The notes: generated from the letters alone by a model not told the origin. A stretch of DNA of 64,000 nt from Phytophthora sp. 'mugwort' (GCA_033558025.1 JAUCEF010000006.1:2666001-2730000); one strand, 5' to 3'; numbered from the stretch's first letter, positions 21,627 through 33,028 are shown. A program made the numbers and translations.

Positions 21627-23052
21627 ATGACCCCACGCCGATCACTCCGGATCGTTGTGCTTGCGAACACCCAAGGCGCCATGCAGCAGCCTCGTCCAAT
21701 AACGCCAGCATCCCCACCGATTCGACTAGCAGCGGTCAGGCCTCGAGGACGCCAGGCTACGGAGTGCGCGCCGACGTCCCAGGCAAGTTCGCGGGCACGT
21801 GAATCATCGCTATCCAGACAAGACCGATCGACAGTCGACAACCCGACGCAACACTCTGGACGGAGCACACGAGCCTCACCCAGAGGTCCAATCATCCAAG
21901 AAAATCCAGTGTCAACGGAAGGTACCGACTTTGTTCATACTCGCTATCTCGCTGACAAGATGGTAGCGAGGCCGATGGAACTCTCCACAAGCCTCACTCC
22001 GCCTAGAGCAATCCAACGACGGCCAAGCACGGAACGTGGCCTCAAGTATTGATTCTCCCGCGTTTGAAAGCGATATGATGCCCAATGCCGCTACATCGCC
22101 GGTGGCTAACTCCCCTGAGCACCAGCAGCCAGTTCGATCATCTTTGTTCAACGGGATCGAGAATTTGACTGCTGGAGGAAGACCCAACCGCAAGAACCTC
22201 ACCATTGAACCGTTTTTTTGGGAGCTATATCGATCGGTGCTTTCGACTCCGGAGTCAAGCTCTGGTGGAGGAAGTTTATCAATCAGCTGAACGACGCTGA
22301 AATTCTCGACGGTCACGCTGGACGGATTTGCAGTGCCTCAGTCTCTTCGCTGTTTCACTCGCTGGTGACGCCGCGGATTGGCTCGCAGAAATAAGGATGT
22401 CTCAACATGGTTTAACGCTATCCGCCGCGGGCAGTCTACTGTGCAGAAATTCCGGTCAAAGCTTCCCGAGCAAGAACTTCTAAGCAGACTCATGGCAGAG
22501 CCGAAACTGCGAGCAGAAACCTACCAGGAGTACGTTCAGCGGCTGATGAACATGGCAGACTCAGTGTCTGGAGGTTTGGCAGTGGAGGCCAATGCTCGTC
22601 ATGCAATGCACACTTTCATCAAGCGAGCTTACTTTAAATATTCGGATGAGCTCAAGTCATTCGTGGAGAGGCTTCCGATTTCCAGCTCCGCCGTGACGAA
22701 ATTGCATCGCCTCGTTGGCCACTTGGCGTACATGGCGGACAGTGATGGCCAGTTACGGCAAAAAGCGTCGGACAACACAACACGGCGCAATCCAAGTAAC
22801 TTCAAAAGAAGGAAATATGAAGAAGGTCGACCAACGGTGAGGTTTAATCAATCCGCGACTCGCATTGTCGAGCACAAACATGCTCGGCATGGGCGCCCTA
22901 GCTCCGCTGACCAGTCAAGACCACGCCAAAACATGCGCTGCCACAACTGCCAACAGCCTGGCCACTTCGCTCGCGATTGTCCAGAACGAGGAGGAGTCAC
23001 CGCACGACTGCAAGGGAGTGCGGCAGTCGCCCTGAAAGAAGACTGCGCTTGA
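21627..23052 (+). pseudogene. Copia gag with CCHC zinc knuckle
   Basis: The N-terminal part is frameshifted, but the 224-codon frame at 22378-23052 is clear. It contains FRSKLPEQELLSRLMAEPKL and a CCHC knuckle, CHNCQQPGHFARDC, near residue 195. The knuckle binds RNA in the virus-like particle. The fragment SLAGDAADWLAEIRMSQHG just upstream (about 22350) is the end of the capsid-like part in another frame. Confidence 0.75.
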
Positions 23053-24375
23053 AAGGGAGGCGTCGAGTGGAAGCAAGTCATTGTTGACTCGGGCACGTCT
23101 TTCCACTTGATGGGCCACCTGAAGAACATGACGCACCTGCGCACATTGGATCCTCCTATGAAGGTCACCGTCACCGACGGGAGAGTCTTCGGAATCAAGA
23201 GCGTCGGTCGATTGCCTCTTTCAGTAAAGGCGCAAAATGGCGCGCGTGAGGAACAGCAAGCAATCACCATTGAAAACGTTTCGCACGTTCCCACGCTATC
23301 TGTGACTCTCCTGTCTGTGTCGCAGTTAGTCCACGCCGGATATATTGCTCACTTCGAGGCTAATAAGTAGACAGTAGCGCAGGGTCACAGACGAAGTGGT
23401 GGTTTCAAAGCTGTGGAGACGATGGAGTCAACGAAGTCATTATACCAGACTCGATCAGACGCCCTAGGGACGTTGGAAGTGGCCTACTTGCTGCTCTACG
23501 TGCCCTGGTACCGCTATCGACATGGCATAGACGCCTGGGCCATCTGAATCTCGCCGACTGTCGTCGCCTAGGAACGAGCTCCGCTGTCCGTGGCGTAGTC
23601 ATTTCCGAGGCTGATGACCCTCCCACTTGCCAGCCTTGCGCCGTCGCAAAAGTTCCAGCATTCCGAAGCAGCAGCAACTAGATAGCCGACGGCGTGTGTC
23701 ACCTGGATCTCAGCGGACCCGTTAAAAGATCATATCACGGCCACGAGTATTTCATGATGGTAGTTTGGCGGGACTACATTCAAGTCTACGGGCCGCGTAC
23801 CAAGAATGAAGCGAGTGAGCGTGCGGAAGAATTTCTGAAGTTCCTCGAGAGGCAAGTCAATGTTCCAGCAAATAGTCTTAAGACAATCCGAACGGATGGA
23901 GGGACGGAGTTCCTGAACTCTGACTTTCGGATACTAGTCGCAATCGTAGGCGTCCGCCACCAGCACACTACAAGGTACCGCAGCAGCCAAAGCGGAGTCG
24001 CTAAGCGCGTCATCAGGACGCTGACTGAGATGGCGGCTGCCATGCTTACTGATAGCAGCCCCCCCTCACTATTTGTGGGAGGATGCCCTTCATCATGCCG
24101 CCTACATTCGGAATCGTATCCCGAAGCGCGGAGCCACCATGCCTTCACACGAGCGCTTGCTCGGTACCAAGCCATCGCTCGCTGGATTACCCATTTTTGG
24201 GCAGGCATTAGTCGTGAGAATGCCAGACCCAATTTGCCGCAAGATGTTTCGTTTTGATGGTCGAGGTGACCTCGGAGGATCCATCGGGTTTTCTGAAGAA
24301 ATTCGCGGTTATCGAGTTTACGTTCCTGGCCAAGGCAACCGATGTGGTCATATTAGAATCGATGCTGGTCAATGA
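23053..24375 (+). pseudogene. Copia protease and integrase
   Basis: The protease site DSGTSFHLMGHL (about 23085-23120) carries the D-S-G triad of copia proteases. NVSHVPTLSVTLLSVSQLVH is the typical strand after it. Integrase follows in the frame at 23694: CHLDLSGPVKRSYHGHEYFM, then IRTDGGTEFLNSDF (second catalytic Asp) and VAKRVIRTLTEMAAAML, where Asn/Glu are expected. LRHAAYIRNRIPKR-like sequence (about 24090) is the integrase tail. Stops at 23368-23370 and 23680 separate the parts. Confidence 0.75.
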
Positions 24376-25600
24376 AATTCAGCTGGACGACCACCAAGAC
24401 CCACCTCTTGATGACACAGACTTCAACGCCATGGAGATTAACCAACGTGCGCTGCGTGACCGCCGAATACAGGCTGCGGACGCATCGGTACGTCTTCAAG
24501 ACACGAGCTGGTCCCCCGAGGTAGTCGAGAGCATGAACGGAATCTCTGAACTCACTAGACGGAGACGCTCCGAGCGAATTGCAGCACGAGACATTGGATC
24601 TGCATTCCTCTACTTAGTAGCGATCATTCGTGAGCCGCTTTCGATAAGAGAAGCCAGGCACTCGCCTCAGTGGCCACACTGGAAGAAAGCTATTCACATC
24701 GGCCCTCAAGGAGAACCACACCTTTATCCTCGTGGACCCTCCTCCTGGTACGCATATCCTGGATAACACCGTACAATTTCGGATCAAAACCGGCGCTACT
24801 GGCGAAATAACTCAGTACAAGGCGAGAGTCTGCGCAAGGGGAGATAAATAAATTTTCCTCCTACACACGAGCTCCAGTTGCGGACCTTATCGGTGTGCGG
24901 ATATTCCTCGTCCTGGCAGTGAAAATGACGATGTATGTTCGTCAGGGAGATGTACCTGCCGCCTATCTCAATGCCAAACTCAAGGAAACCGTGTACGGCC
25001 GTCACGTCAAGGGGTTTGAGCAGCCGGGGGAGGAGAAGAAAGTGTGGCTGCTCAAAAAGGCGTTGTACGGCCTTAAACAGGCTGGTCGCGAGTGGAATCA
25101 TGAAATCGACGGGTTTCTCAAGAGCTATGAACTGAAGGCGGCAACAGGTGATAAGTGTACTTACTTTATGTGAGTTGCTGACGGCCTGTTATTGGTGTGC
25201 TTGTATATCGATGACATTTTAGTAGCTCACCCGAACAAACTTCAAGTTCTCAGGCTAATGACAGCGCTACACGTGAAATACAAGGTCAAAGACATGGGAG
25301 TGCCCACGCGGTTTCTCGGGATGCGGATGGGAGAATCACGGCAGCGGAGATAGTCGACTATCACAAGCTGCCTATCTCGATGAAACCCTTCACCGCTTCG
25401 CCATGAAACCCGCAAGGCCAACCCCAACGCCCATGATACCAAACACCAGACTAGACCAATGCGCGGACCCTCCAACAGCAGACGAGTCCAAAGAGATGAA
25501 GCGCATGCCCTACCGGGAAGTAGTCGGCAGTCTCCTCTACCTGGTGCGCGTATCAGGGCCGGAAATAGCGTTTGCTGTCAACCAGCTTTGACGTCGTTGC
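24250..25600 (+). pseudogene. Copia linker and reverse transcriptase
   Basis: After an acidic linker (24254-24766) RT appears at 24895: VRQGDVPAAYLNAKLKETVY (first catalytic Asp expected in QGDV), then KALYGLKQAGREWNHEIDGF. The polymerase box is [14 protein letters not shown] (about 25192-25230; YIDD is intact). A TGA lies at 25170-25172 before it. RFLGMRMG and [20 protein letters not shown] continue to AVNQL near 25590, where the inversion break occurs. Confidence 0.8.
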
Positions 25601-26106
25601 AGCAATGATCCGGGAGAGGGACCACCTTGCCTAGGCTCCGCTCGAACCCGAGGAGACCCAACGGAGCTACATGACGGTAGCTCTTGTCGTGGTGAGCACG
25701 ACACTCTTTGCATTTGTGCCCGTGCGGACCAGCCGGACGGATATGACTCGCTGGAACCCATCGCAACTGATAGTGGAGTCTACACGACGTACTGTCAAGG
25801 TGAACGACGGCGATGCCGTAAAGAATACTGTCCATTACGAAGCGCTCGCTCTTGAAGACGGTGACGGCACCGGCGACTGGAGCAGCGAGACTGCGTCGGT
25901 CTCAAAGCGCTTCAGGAGCCAAGACGTTCTGCGCCGTCCTGGGTTTCTTACCCCTTTTGTTGGCATTGTCCTTCTACTGGCTCTTGTCTTGACGGTCAGC
26001 AAGATCTGCTCGCCCCTTGTCGCGTATTCGGCACTGAACACGCCACTGAACGAACTGCTGGGCCATGTTTTTTCACATTGAAAGAAGGCACACTTCGAAC
26101 CGTACA
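25600..26106 (+). pseudogene. Sulfatase pseudogene, piece 2: membrane region, inverted
   Basis: The plus strand reads MIRERDHLA-like bases, then EPEETQRSYMTVALVVVSTT, then TDMTRWNPSQLIV, an acidic cytoplasmic stretch, and a membrane segment GIVLLLALVLTVSKICSPLV with YSALNTPLNELLGHVF. It fits the transmembrane/juxtamembrane part that should precede the catalytic domain of the same sulfatase, but it lies on the opposite strand from pieces 1, 3 and 4. That is explained by an inversion of about 25.6-26.87 kb. It is not an independent membrane protein gene. Confidence 0.65.
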
Positions 26107-26235
26107 TGTCGATAGGGAGAGGCAGTGACTCGCTTGTGTGTTGGAGGGGAAAATCTGGAATGAATTGATAGCTTAGAACTGCATCCCTACCTGGATACCT
26201 CACTGTACCTTACTGATTACTACTGATTGCACACA
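26107..26235 (-). repeat. Copia 3' LTR, inverted
   Basis: 129 bp. On the minus strand it begins TGTGTGCAATC and ends CCTATCGACA, matching the LTR at 21465-21594. A polypurine tract (GCGGGGGGGA on the minus strand, about 26242-26251) lies just before it, confirming it is the 3' LTR read leftwards. Confidence 0.8.
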
Positions 26236-26866
26236 TCTGATCCCCCCCGCAAGCACAGCTACTCCGCTTGCTCACCCGGGAGCTTATTTGCATATTAAGC
26301 CGCCCAGGCTTTGCTTGTTCCGGAGTTCGGTGCGGAAAGAGCCTTTGTTAGCAAGTCATCCGGGTTTGCTCCTGTAGGGATGTATTCCAATGCCAGGTTT
26401 TCTTGGTGCCATGCGTCCGCGTGGAAACGAATGTCGATTGCTGTTTGTGCGCTGGAAGAACCTTCGCGCTTGATACGATGAATTGCAGGCACGCTGTCGA
26501 TCTTGAGTGTCAGCTTCAAAGGAGTTGCGACGTGTCCTTTAAGGATTTCGTCGACAAGTAGTTTGATCCACTCAGCTGGAGGAGACCGCCATTAGCTGCA
26601 ATAAATTCAGCCGCTGTACTCGACTGTGCCACCACTGTCTGCTTCATGGAACTCCAAGCCACTGGTGCTCCGTACAGGAATACCCAAGTACCAGATACCG
26701 ACTTCCGATCAACCCGATCGCTCGCAAAATCTGAATCGGTCGAGCGTGATGCCGGCTTCAGTTGGGGCAAGGCGCAATGCCGATTCCTGAGTTCCAGCGA
26801 GACAGCGCAGTAAATACTTGGCTGCGATCCAAGCGGCTTTTCTGGGCTTGGCACAATATCGAGATC
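26236..26866 (-). pseudogene. Copia RNase H end, inverted
   Basis: The minus strand starts near 26866 with AKPRKAAWIAAKYLLRCLAG (exactly what should follow AVNQL of the RT), continues DRKSVSGTWVFLYGAPVAWS, VVAQSSTAAEFIAANGG, IDIRFHADAWHQENLALEYI and PTGANPDDLLTKALSAP, and stops at about 26303. These are the copia RNase H motifs and the C-terminus of pol. Three frame shifts are visible. It completes the element whose left part ends at 25600. Confidence 0.75.
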
Positions 26867-27350
26867 AAACGTGAATCGCATCTCTCGGTTGAGCACGAGC
26901 AGCATATCATAGGCAAATGGCACGATCAGGGCAAAGAAAGAAGCCACGAGCCCGTAAATATCGCGAGATCCGCCGTGGTTGTCGTCAATAACCATAGAGT
27001 ATACCCAAAATATGTGGTGCATGCGACATCTTCCAGGAAGCCGAGCGCGACCACAGCGGCCTTCACACTCAAAGTGTAGTCGTCGGGGCTCCCGTACACT
27101 GTAATCAAAGCCTTAAGTGTCGCGCATCGACCAAAGGAAAATATGAAAGCACGTAGGCGTAGACGACAACCCACCCAATTCACGGAAGCTCCACGAGGTC
27201 TCCAAGCTGCAGCACTTTGTCCGACTGTCTGCAGTGACGAGTCGCCTTGGTCTCTACTATGCTGCCGTCTTCCGTGTTCATGACAGGGAAGCGACATCGT
27301 GTGGCCTGAGGACTCTTTTCGATGGGGTGATCCACGTCTTGGACTGTCAT
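26867..27350 (-). pseudogene. Sulfatase pseudogene, piece 1: N-terminus
   Basis: The ATG at 27350 opens MTVQDVDHPIEKSPQATRCR and FPVMNTEDGSIVETK. After a stop and shift the membrane region follows: LKALITVYGSPDDYTLSVKA, ALGFLEDVACTTYFGYTLWL, FFALIVPFAYDMLLVLNREM and RFTFDL. The last residues abut copia sequence at about 26866. Piece 2 (inverted) should come next. Multi-pass N-termini are typical of LTA-synthase-like sulfatases. Confidence 0.6.
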
Positions 27351-28324
27351 TTCTCTTGCGTATGGACGGCACTTAGGCCTTTGGGGGGGGCTGGAGATTC
27401 GGTTGAAGAATGACGCGTAGGAGTGCAGCCCGGGAGTCAGCGGTCGTTACTGTACCGTCTTAACGACAATGTTATCACGCCGCGACTCGTAAGCTTGTCG
27501 TAAACGGACCCGCCCAATGGAGCGGTCGTCCAATCGGCAGCTATCGCTGGCCAGGTGTCATAGAACCGGATCACTGATACAGAACCTCACCAGGCGAACA
27601 CGGCCATCGCGAAACCATTATTACGCAATATCAAGCTACAGCAGGTCACCTATTCGTCTTATGATTTCCTTACGGATAACCGGGGAATATGGGCAGATTC
27701 TAACAAACAATTATTAATCGTTCTGTTAGCATTTCGAGCGAATCAAAAAGAGTATTGCCCCCGATTTATGCGCTCGATATTTACAAAGTCATCTATTATT
27801 GCTTGGATACCGTATCGAGTGTTCGCGACTTCGGGGTGCGATCATGGCTCCGCAGTTTCAGTGCGTTTATTATGGTAGAAAACTGTCTGCTTCCACTGTA
27901 ATGGACTTTAATAGACTCGAATGCGCTGCAACGTATTTGAAGATTAAAAATGATGGTGTCAAGGGGCCTAAATTTGCTTCCAGAACAGCTCGTAAACGGT
28001 TGGCGGTAACTCGAAAGAAGAACCGTTATAATTAATGCTTCGACTTCTCGATGTTGAAGCCGCGTGGACACTACACAAAATTCGAATTTCTGAAGGTACT
28101 TTCGTGACAATGCTGTGGCTCGGAATAATGGCCCTTCTTGATGGCAGATATGTCAAACATAATGACAAACCCCAGTTACAAAAAGCAATTATTTTTTTTG
28201 GTGCATTGCATATACGGTACTTTGAATGATTGGTTACGAGACGGGGTCTCTTAAGGTGCTCAATGCCTAAATATTATATGTACCATCATATCGCAAAGTT
28301 GATCGATAGGAGCAAATTGTTAGT
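27351..28324. other. Spacer without recognisable gene
   Basis: Short AT-rich frames only (for example 27799-28035 plus and its complement). No motifs, splice pairs or repeats were recognised. Confidence 0.5.
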
Positions 28325-28456
28325 GTGAGTGGATGCTGCGTTGATTTTGGTTTCGAAATGTGTCTTCTGAAAAGAGAAACAACGCAGCATCCATTCACAG
28401 GACAAATCTTCAACGTTGGCAATGGTTTTCGCCAACATTGAAGATTTGTCCTGTGA
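28325..28456. repeat. Two overlapping inverted repeats (nested hairpins)
   Basis: Arm pair A: GTGAGTGGATGCTGCGTTG (28325-28343) with CAACGCAGCATCCATTCAC (about 28380-28398), one mismatch. Arm pair B: 26 bp from 28395 (TCACAGGACAAATCTTCAAC...) with its inverse at 28431-28456, one mismatch, 10-base loop. The second arm of A overlaps the first arm of B, so the two hairpins cannot be fully formed at once. Confidence 0.75.
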
Positions 28457-28859
28457 GCATTGTCTTCCGACTGATATCACGTTCTTCAACAGAGCGTAGT
28501 CACGAGGGTATATTGTATTTTTGATCGTATCGGAACTGATCAGGCTCATCGACACCACATTGAAAACACCGTGAACGTGTGAATCACACAACGACAGGTG
28601 AAAAGCACAAAAATCCATGATTGGCATATAAGTGCTGGTTAGCTCGCACTGGCATACAGCAGCAGCACAACCAAACAACACGCCAGCACACCACGAGCTG
28701 CAGAGAACACAACAGCCAATCAGCTGAGAGATATCGATCATTTTATCGAATCAAAATCACAGATTAGCGTCATATTAGCCTATCAGATACCAAAGGCTGC
28801 CCCTGTGGACGCAACTTTCGTCTGCAGGCAGCCCAACCAGCCACGTCACTCTCCAAGCA

Positions 28860-29960
28860 GCCACAGCTAACCAAGGCACTCAGCCCGCTCCACCCTCCTC
28901 CTCACGAAGCCATACCCGAATCCCCAGCCTGGCGCAACCTGTGCATCGAGCTCAAGGAAAGCGATGCCCTCATTCTCCTCGAGTGCATGAAGAAGTTCAA
29001 GACCTCCAAGAGCCAAGCTATGCTCTGCACGCTGTGTGCTCGACCGACTCGCATCTAATGCGGTACAAGCTGCTAAGCTGTCGCTGCTCGCAGTGCAAGA
29101 AGGGTGCGCTGTATGCCACTTGCCCTTGGCGAGGCAAGCTGCTGGTCTGCTTAGACCGAATGGTGGTATCGCTGTTTAAGAGTGGCGAGTACGTCACCAG
29201 CGCAAAGCCTCCTCGCGGCCCCCGCCTAGCAGCTTCTCAGAAAGAGTTCGCTAGGCAGATGGCACAGACAGGCATGAAGCCAGTCCGCATCCGCACTGCG
29301 ATGCTGCAGCCGGGCAATCTTCCAGCCTTGTCGCGAATGCAAATCTGTATGCTACTAACGCCGTACGAAGCTTGGCGGCTGCGATACCAGCGCAAGTATC
29401 GCTCCGGCGATTCGCTCCCTGGCGTTCAGCGGGGAGGAGGACGAGTATCAGCCGTTTGGGTTTTCTGGGACGTCAACGAGAAGGGAGAGCTTGTCGTAGG
29501 TAACGGCTCCGACGAAAAGCCTTTCCTCGTCGGCTTCTCGTCGAAACCACTGCTCCGCCACGCTGATCGAGACGCGTCAAGCTTCATCTTTCACGTGGAT
29601 GCAATCTGCAAGACGAACCCAGTATGGTACTCGGTCTTAGTGTGTGGTATCACAGATGTCGCGCAGAATTCCACCTCATCGCGTTCTTTATTACGTCGCA
29701 GCAGCAAGAAAGCGTGCTATGCAAAGAATTTTGCTGCGCTACGCTGGGTGTACAGTCAGGTGGTGAACAAGCCACTCGCTGTGGCGTACGTGATGGGAAA
29801 TGCAGATGGGGTCAGTACAAAGCTATGGGGAACGTGTTCGGGAGAGGCTGTAACTACGTGCATCCCCATGTGCTTCTACCACCTTATTGCTAAGGTTTTT
29901 GATCGAACAAAGGGGTTGCTGAAAGCTCTAAAAGATGCAGTGCTTTAAGATGTGTACATT
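28860..29960 (+). pseudogene. MULE transposase fragment (copy 3)
   Basis: A 335-codon frame (28941-29948) ends with strong MULE-like sequence: DRDASSFIFHVDAICKTNPV, WYSVLVCGITDVAQ, ALRWVYSQVVNKPLAVAYVM and CFYHLIAKVFDRTKGLLKAL. The catalytic Asp is expected in FHVDA. Upstream, KSGEYVTSAKPPRGPRLAAS is the family's linker. Frames before 29050 and around 29650-29850 are shifted relative to the parent protein. The C-terminus and ends are missing. It is clearly a different subfamily from the copies at 9-16 kb. Confidence 0.6.
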
Positions 29961-30075
29961 ATATATTTTAGTCGAAGCGCAGAAGCGTTCTCAAGTCTGT
30001 TTGCTGGCGCTCAGGGTCAGTGGCAAGCCAACGCTGCTCTCCAGCAATTCTTCAAAGACGACTGGTAGAAGGTGG

Positions 30076-31725
30076 GCATGGCTGCAAGGCCTGGTCGCAA
30101 ATCACTTCTATCGAGTGGTGACGAAGAAGGCATTATTGAGGTCATACTATATATGTCAAAGCGCGGCATCTTGATCGGTGATGAGCTTCGTCTGCTGCGC
30201 GTAAGGTCGCTCTGGGCAAGGGCAAGCCGGTCCCTGCCTTTTTTCCTTCCGAACGGTGGCCGGCGCGCTTTGTAGCTCGCCATCGTGATCGACTTATACG
30301 CAAGAGGTCGCAAATCTTGGATATAAAGCGGTATGACATGTCAACAGACGAACGAATACGAGCTTACTACTTCAACTTGCAAGAAGCCATTCATGGATTG
30401 AGCCTTGATCAAATTTGGAACTGTGACGAGTCTGGTTTTTGTCCGCAAAGCAGAAAGCCCCCACGAGTCATTTGCAGGGAGGGCATGAAAGGTAACGTTC
30501 TTCGGTCTAAAGATCGAGAGAATATATCGGTTATGGCGAATGTGAACGCTGTTGGTGACCACATCCCTCCAGTGCTTATCTTCGAAGGCAAAAAAAGCAA
30601 CTAGAGTGGATGTATGGTGATGTAGACGGCGCGGTGTGCGGTGACGGACTCTTCTAATATCGACGGCTTTCTTTTTCTTGAGTGGTTCAAGTTTTCCAAC
30701 GGGCACTGACCAAGACGCAATCACTCCGTCCTGTGTTACTAATTCTGGACGGACACTTTTCGCTCATCAACAGTCGAGTACTTGATTATGCAGTCAGAAA
30801 TTCCATCAAGATATTTGTTCTTCCGTCGCATACCAGCCACTTCCCACAGCCATTGGATGGCAGGGGGGTTACGGTCCTGAAGCGCAATTATGAGCGACTT
30901 TGAGTTTATTTCCTGTCATGTATCACAGACCCCAACCAATCAAGCATGATGTAGCAGGCCCCGTCAGTAAAACTTGGCTCGGGTTTGTCGAACCTTCGGA
31001 CGATTCGTTTGAAACCGCAGAAATTGAAGAGCGCAAATCAAAGAAATGTAAAGGTGCCGTTAGCAGAAACATTGTATCGCAGGATTTCGGAACACAAGAA
31101 TATTTCCCTTGTCTCTAGACGTCATGCTTCACTGCATCGTTGGCTGTGAACCGAGCGTGGACAACTTGCCGTGCGTGAACTTCGTGCTTGATGCGCCGAA
31201 CCTGACTGAACGGCAGAAACGGAAGCTAAACAGAGAGGGGTCACCCTTGACGCGTTGTCTGACTCGTTCTTAGGGCTTCAACAAAAAAAAACTCGCACTT
31301 ATTGCGCCAAAACCGCGACCTAAACGCCAGCGTACTTTCGTTGAAGGCGGTGTTCTTATGACACGCCCTGAAATGGTTCAGTCCGTTTTAGCGGTTGAAG
31401 CAGCAGAAGGCAGAAGAAGAGGGCTCTTAACAAAGAACTCAGAGAACTGAAGGTTAAAGAGAAAGCAGCTAAAGCTGCTCTAACCAAGGAGCTGAAGGCG
31501 AGAGAGCGTGCAGCGACGGCTGCCATTAAGAAGCAAACGAATACCACAAAGGCAACGAGAGCAAAGAAACGACGAAGGCGAGCAAGGCAGAAGAAACACG
31601 CCTATGAGCTTGGTGAACAAGCTGACTCGACATCCACGCAAGCTCCCTGTGTCGATTTGCGTCACGAAGACGCTCAAAGTTTGCTGATGCTGGCCAGTTT
31701 GTTTGGAGTTAGTGTCGTGGTATGA
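30076..31725 (+). pseudogene. pogo/Tigger-like DDE transposase, degenerate
   Basis: GRKSLLSSGDEEGIIEVILY opens the helix-turn-helix part, and RHRDRLIRKRSQILDIKRYD belongs to the Tc5-type second HTH. The catalytic domain has LDQIWNCDESGFCPQ (first Asp), LLILDGHFSLINSRVLDYAV (second Asp) and IFVLPSHTSHFPQPLD. A basic/helical C-terminus follows (MTRPEMVQSVLAVEAAE; KKRRRRARQKKHAYELGEQA). Stops near 30600 and 30900 and shifts near 30200, 30700 and 31430 inactivate it. Pogo elements move by cut-and-paste into TA sites; the ends were not located. Confidence 0.75.
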
Positions 31726-33028
31726 TTATTTTGTACTAGATTTCTGTATGGGCCGGGCCGGTCCGAACTGTGTCAGTTTGGATTGTTTGGTCAAAACTCA
31801 TGAATTCTGACGTCGTAGTTTCCTCAAGTCGTTTTCTCGTTGATGAGCTACTCTGCTAACTGAACAATTTTCAATCGAGAGATGGGATCTCTTCTTTAAT
31901 TCTACTTACGATACATCTAATGGCGAGCAGTAGATGGGCACTTATGATCAATTTCTGACACACCAAAATTCGGTCCGAGTTGCGTACGCTGGGGATACCA
32001 GAGGTCGCAAGCGCTACTTCATGGACTACCCACCCCGTTGTTGAGTGCTAATCGGATACCCAAGCCCCACCCGCCAGTCTAGTAGACTGGCGGGTACGGC
32101 TTGTAAGCTGAGTCTACACACTGACAGTTCGGTTACCCGTACCCACCCATCCACGCTGGGCTAAAAGCACCAAATACTTCCATATCTTGTACGTCTGTTA
32201 TGGTGGGAGTCCCATAATAGACGTACACGTAATGGAAATTAACTGCAGTTAATTTTATCGCTCCATTAATACAGGCTTAATCGGGTGCCCTCGGATGGTG
32301 CTCCTACAACGTTAACACTCCGGAGAAACTGGCTCTTAACGCAACGCTATCCGCCTAAAGCAACGCTAATTCATCGATTTGTACTTAACCGGGTTGTTAT
32401 GGTAAATATATTATAATAGCGAGGACGGGTGTCATGACCAACAAATCGCTAAAGTTGGAGGTGTCGACAGGAAAACTATCACCCAGCTAGGCCCCAAAAC
32501 CCTTCCCTGTCGGGCTTAACCCTATAGGGCCAAGCGATATGATACATGCTTGGTCCTGGGTTTAAGGATCTTAAACCGCAGGCGTTGTGTCATCTAGGTC
32601 CCCAAACATCATTTTTTTTACCCCCTCCTGGAGTTACGTTGCAGGACGCACTTCGATTGCCCTCACCCTTGGGATTCCTAATTTGGGAAACCGATTAAGG
32701 TATCCACACTCACCAAAGAGACACACGGGTACGGGTGCGTGGTACGTATAGATTCGAGGCCATACGTTGAACAGGCCCGCCGGCACTGCTAATAAATACT
32801 TCAACGTAGTAATATGCTGGACCGCAGCGTGTGCCGTGTTATCCATATTGCTGCGATGGTCGCCACGACACCATCGAATACTTCAAAATAAAGCTCCGCT
32901 GCGGTGTAACTTTCCACTATGAACACTTTTTTATTGAAATAATCGGAGTACTCCTTGTACTGCTTTGGGCCGTCACACTTAGGCGGCTCTTTTTGAAGCA
33001 ATACTTGGCAGGCATCTCCCTACAGCTC
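31726..33028. other. Non-coding interval; minus-strand remnant at 32.6-33.0 kb
   Basis: No plus-strand gene. 32069-32577 is a cluster of hairpins listed separately. Between 33001 and 32640 the minus strand reads KEYSDYFNKKVFIVESYTAA and LKYLLAVPAGLFNVWPRIYT in different frames, which may be a broken gene end that I do not recognise. Confidence 0.45.
32069..32577. repeat. Cluster of palindromes and hairpins
   Basis: ACCCGCCAGTCTA (32069-32081), one base, then TAGACTGGCGGGT (32083-32095) is a perfect 13-bp palindrome. TGTACGTCT...TTATGG (32188-32203) pairs with CCATAA...AGACGTACA (32212-32227), flanked by TTCCAT/ATGGAA. AAATTAACTGCAGTTAATTT (32236-32255) is a perfect 20-bp palindrome. CGACAGG/CCTGTCG (32465/32506), AGGGCCAAGC/GCTTGGTCCT (32526/32548) and GGTTTAAG/CTTAAACC (32559/32570) are further pairs. 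Confidence 0.75.

Larger units (their letters stand above)
21465..25600 (+). mobile_element. Ty1/copia retrotransposon, 5' LTR to reverse transcriptase
   Basis: This is the left part of one copia element inserted in the sulfatase gene. It contains the LTR, a degenerate gag with zinc knuckle, protease, integrase and reverse transcriptase. The RNase H end and 3' LTR lie inverted at 26107-26866. The break within pol falls just after RT (AVNQL at about 25590). Multiple stops show it is inactive. Confidence 0.85.

Noticed and set aside
25671..26081. 137-codon plus ORF as an independent membrane protein gene
   Set aside because: It matches the membrane region missing from the neighbouring sulfatase pseudogene and lies between copia break and LTR, so it is an inverted piece of that gene.
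28286..28741. 151-codon minus ORF
   Set aside because: It runs across the two inverted repeats and its C-terminal half is just the translation of the hairpin arms.
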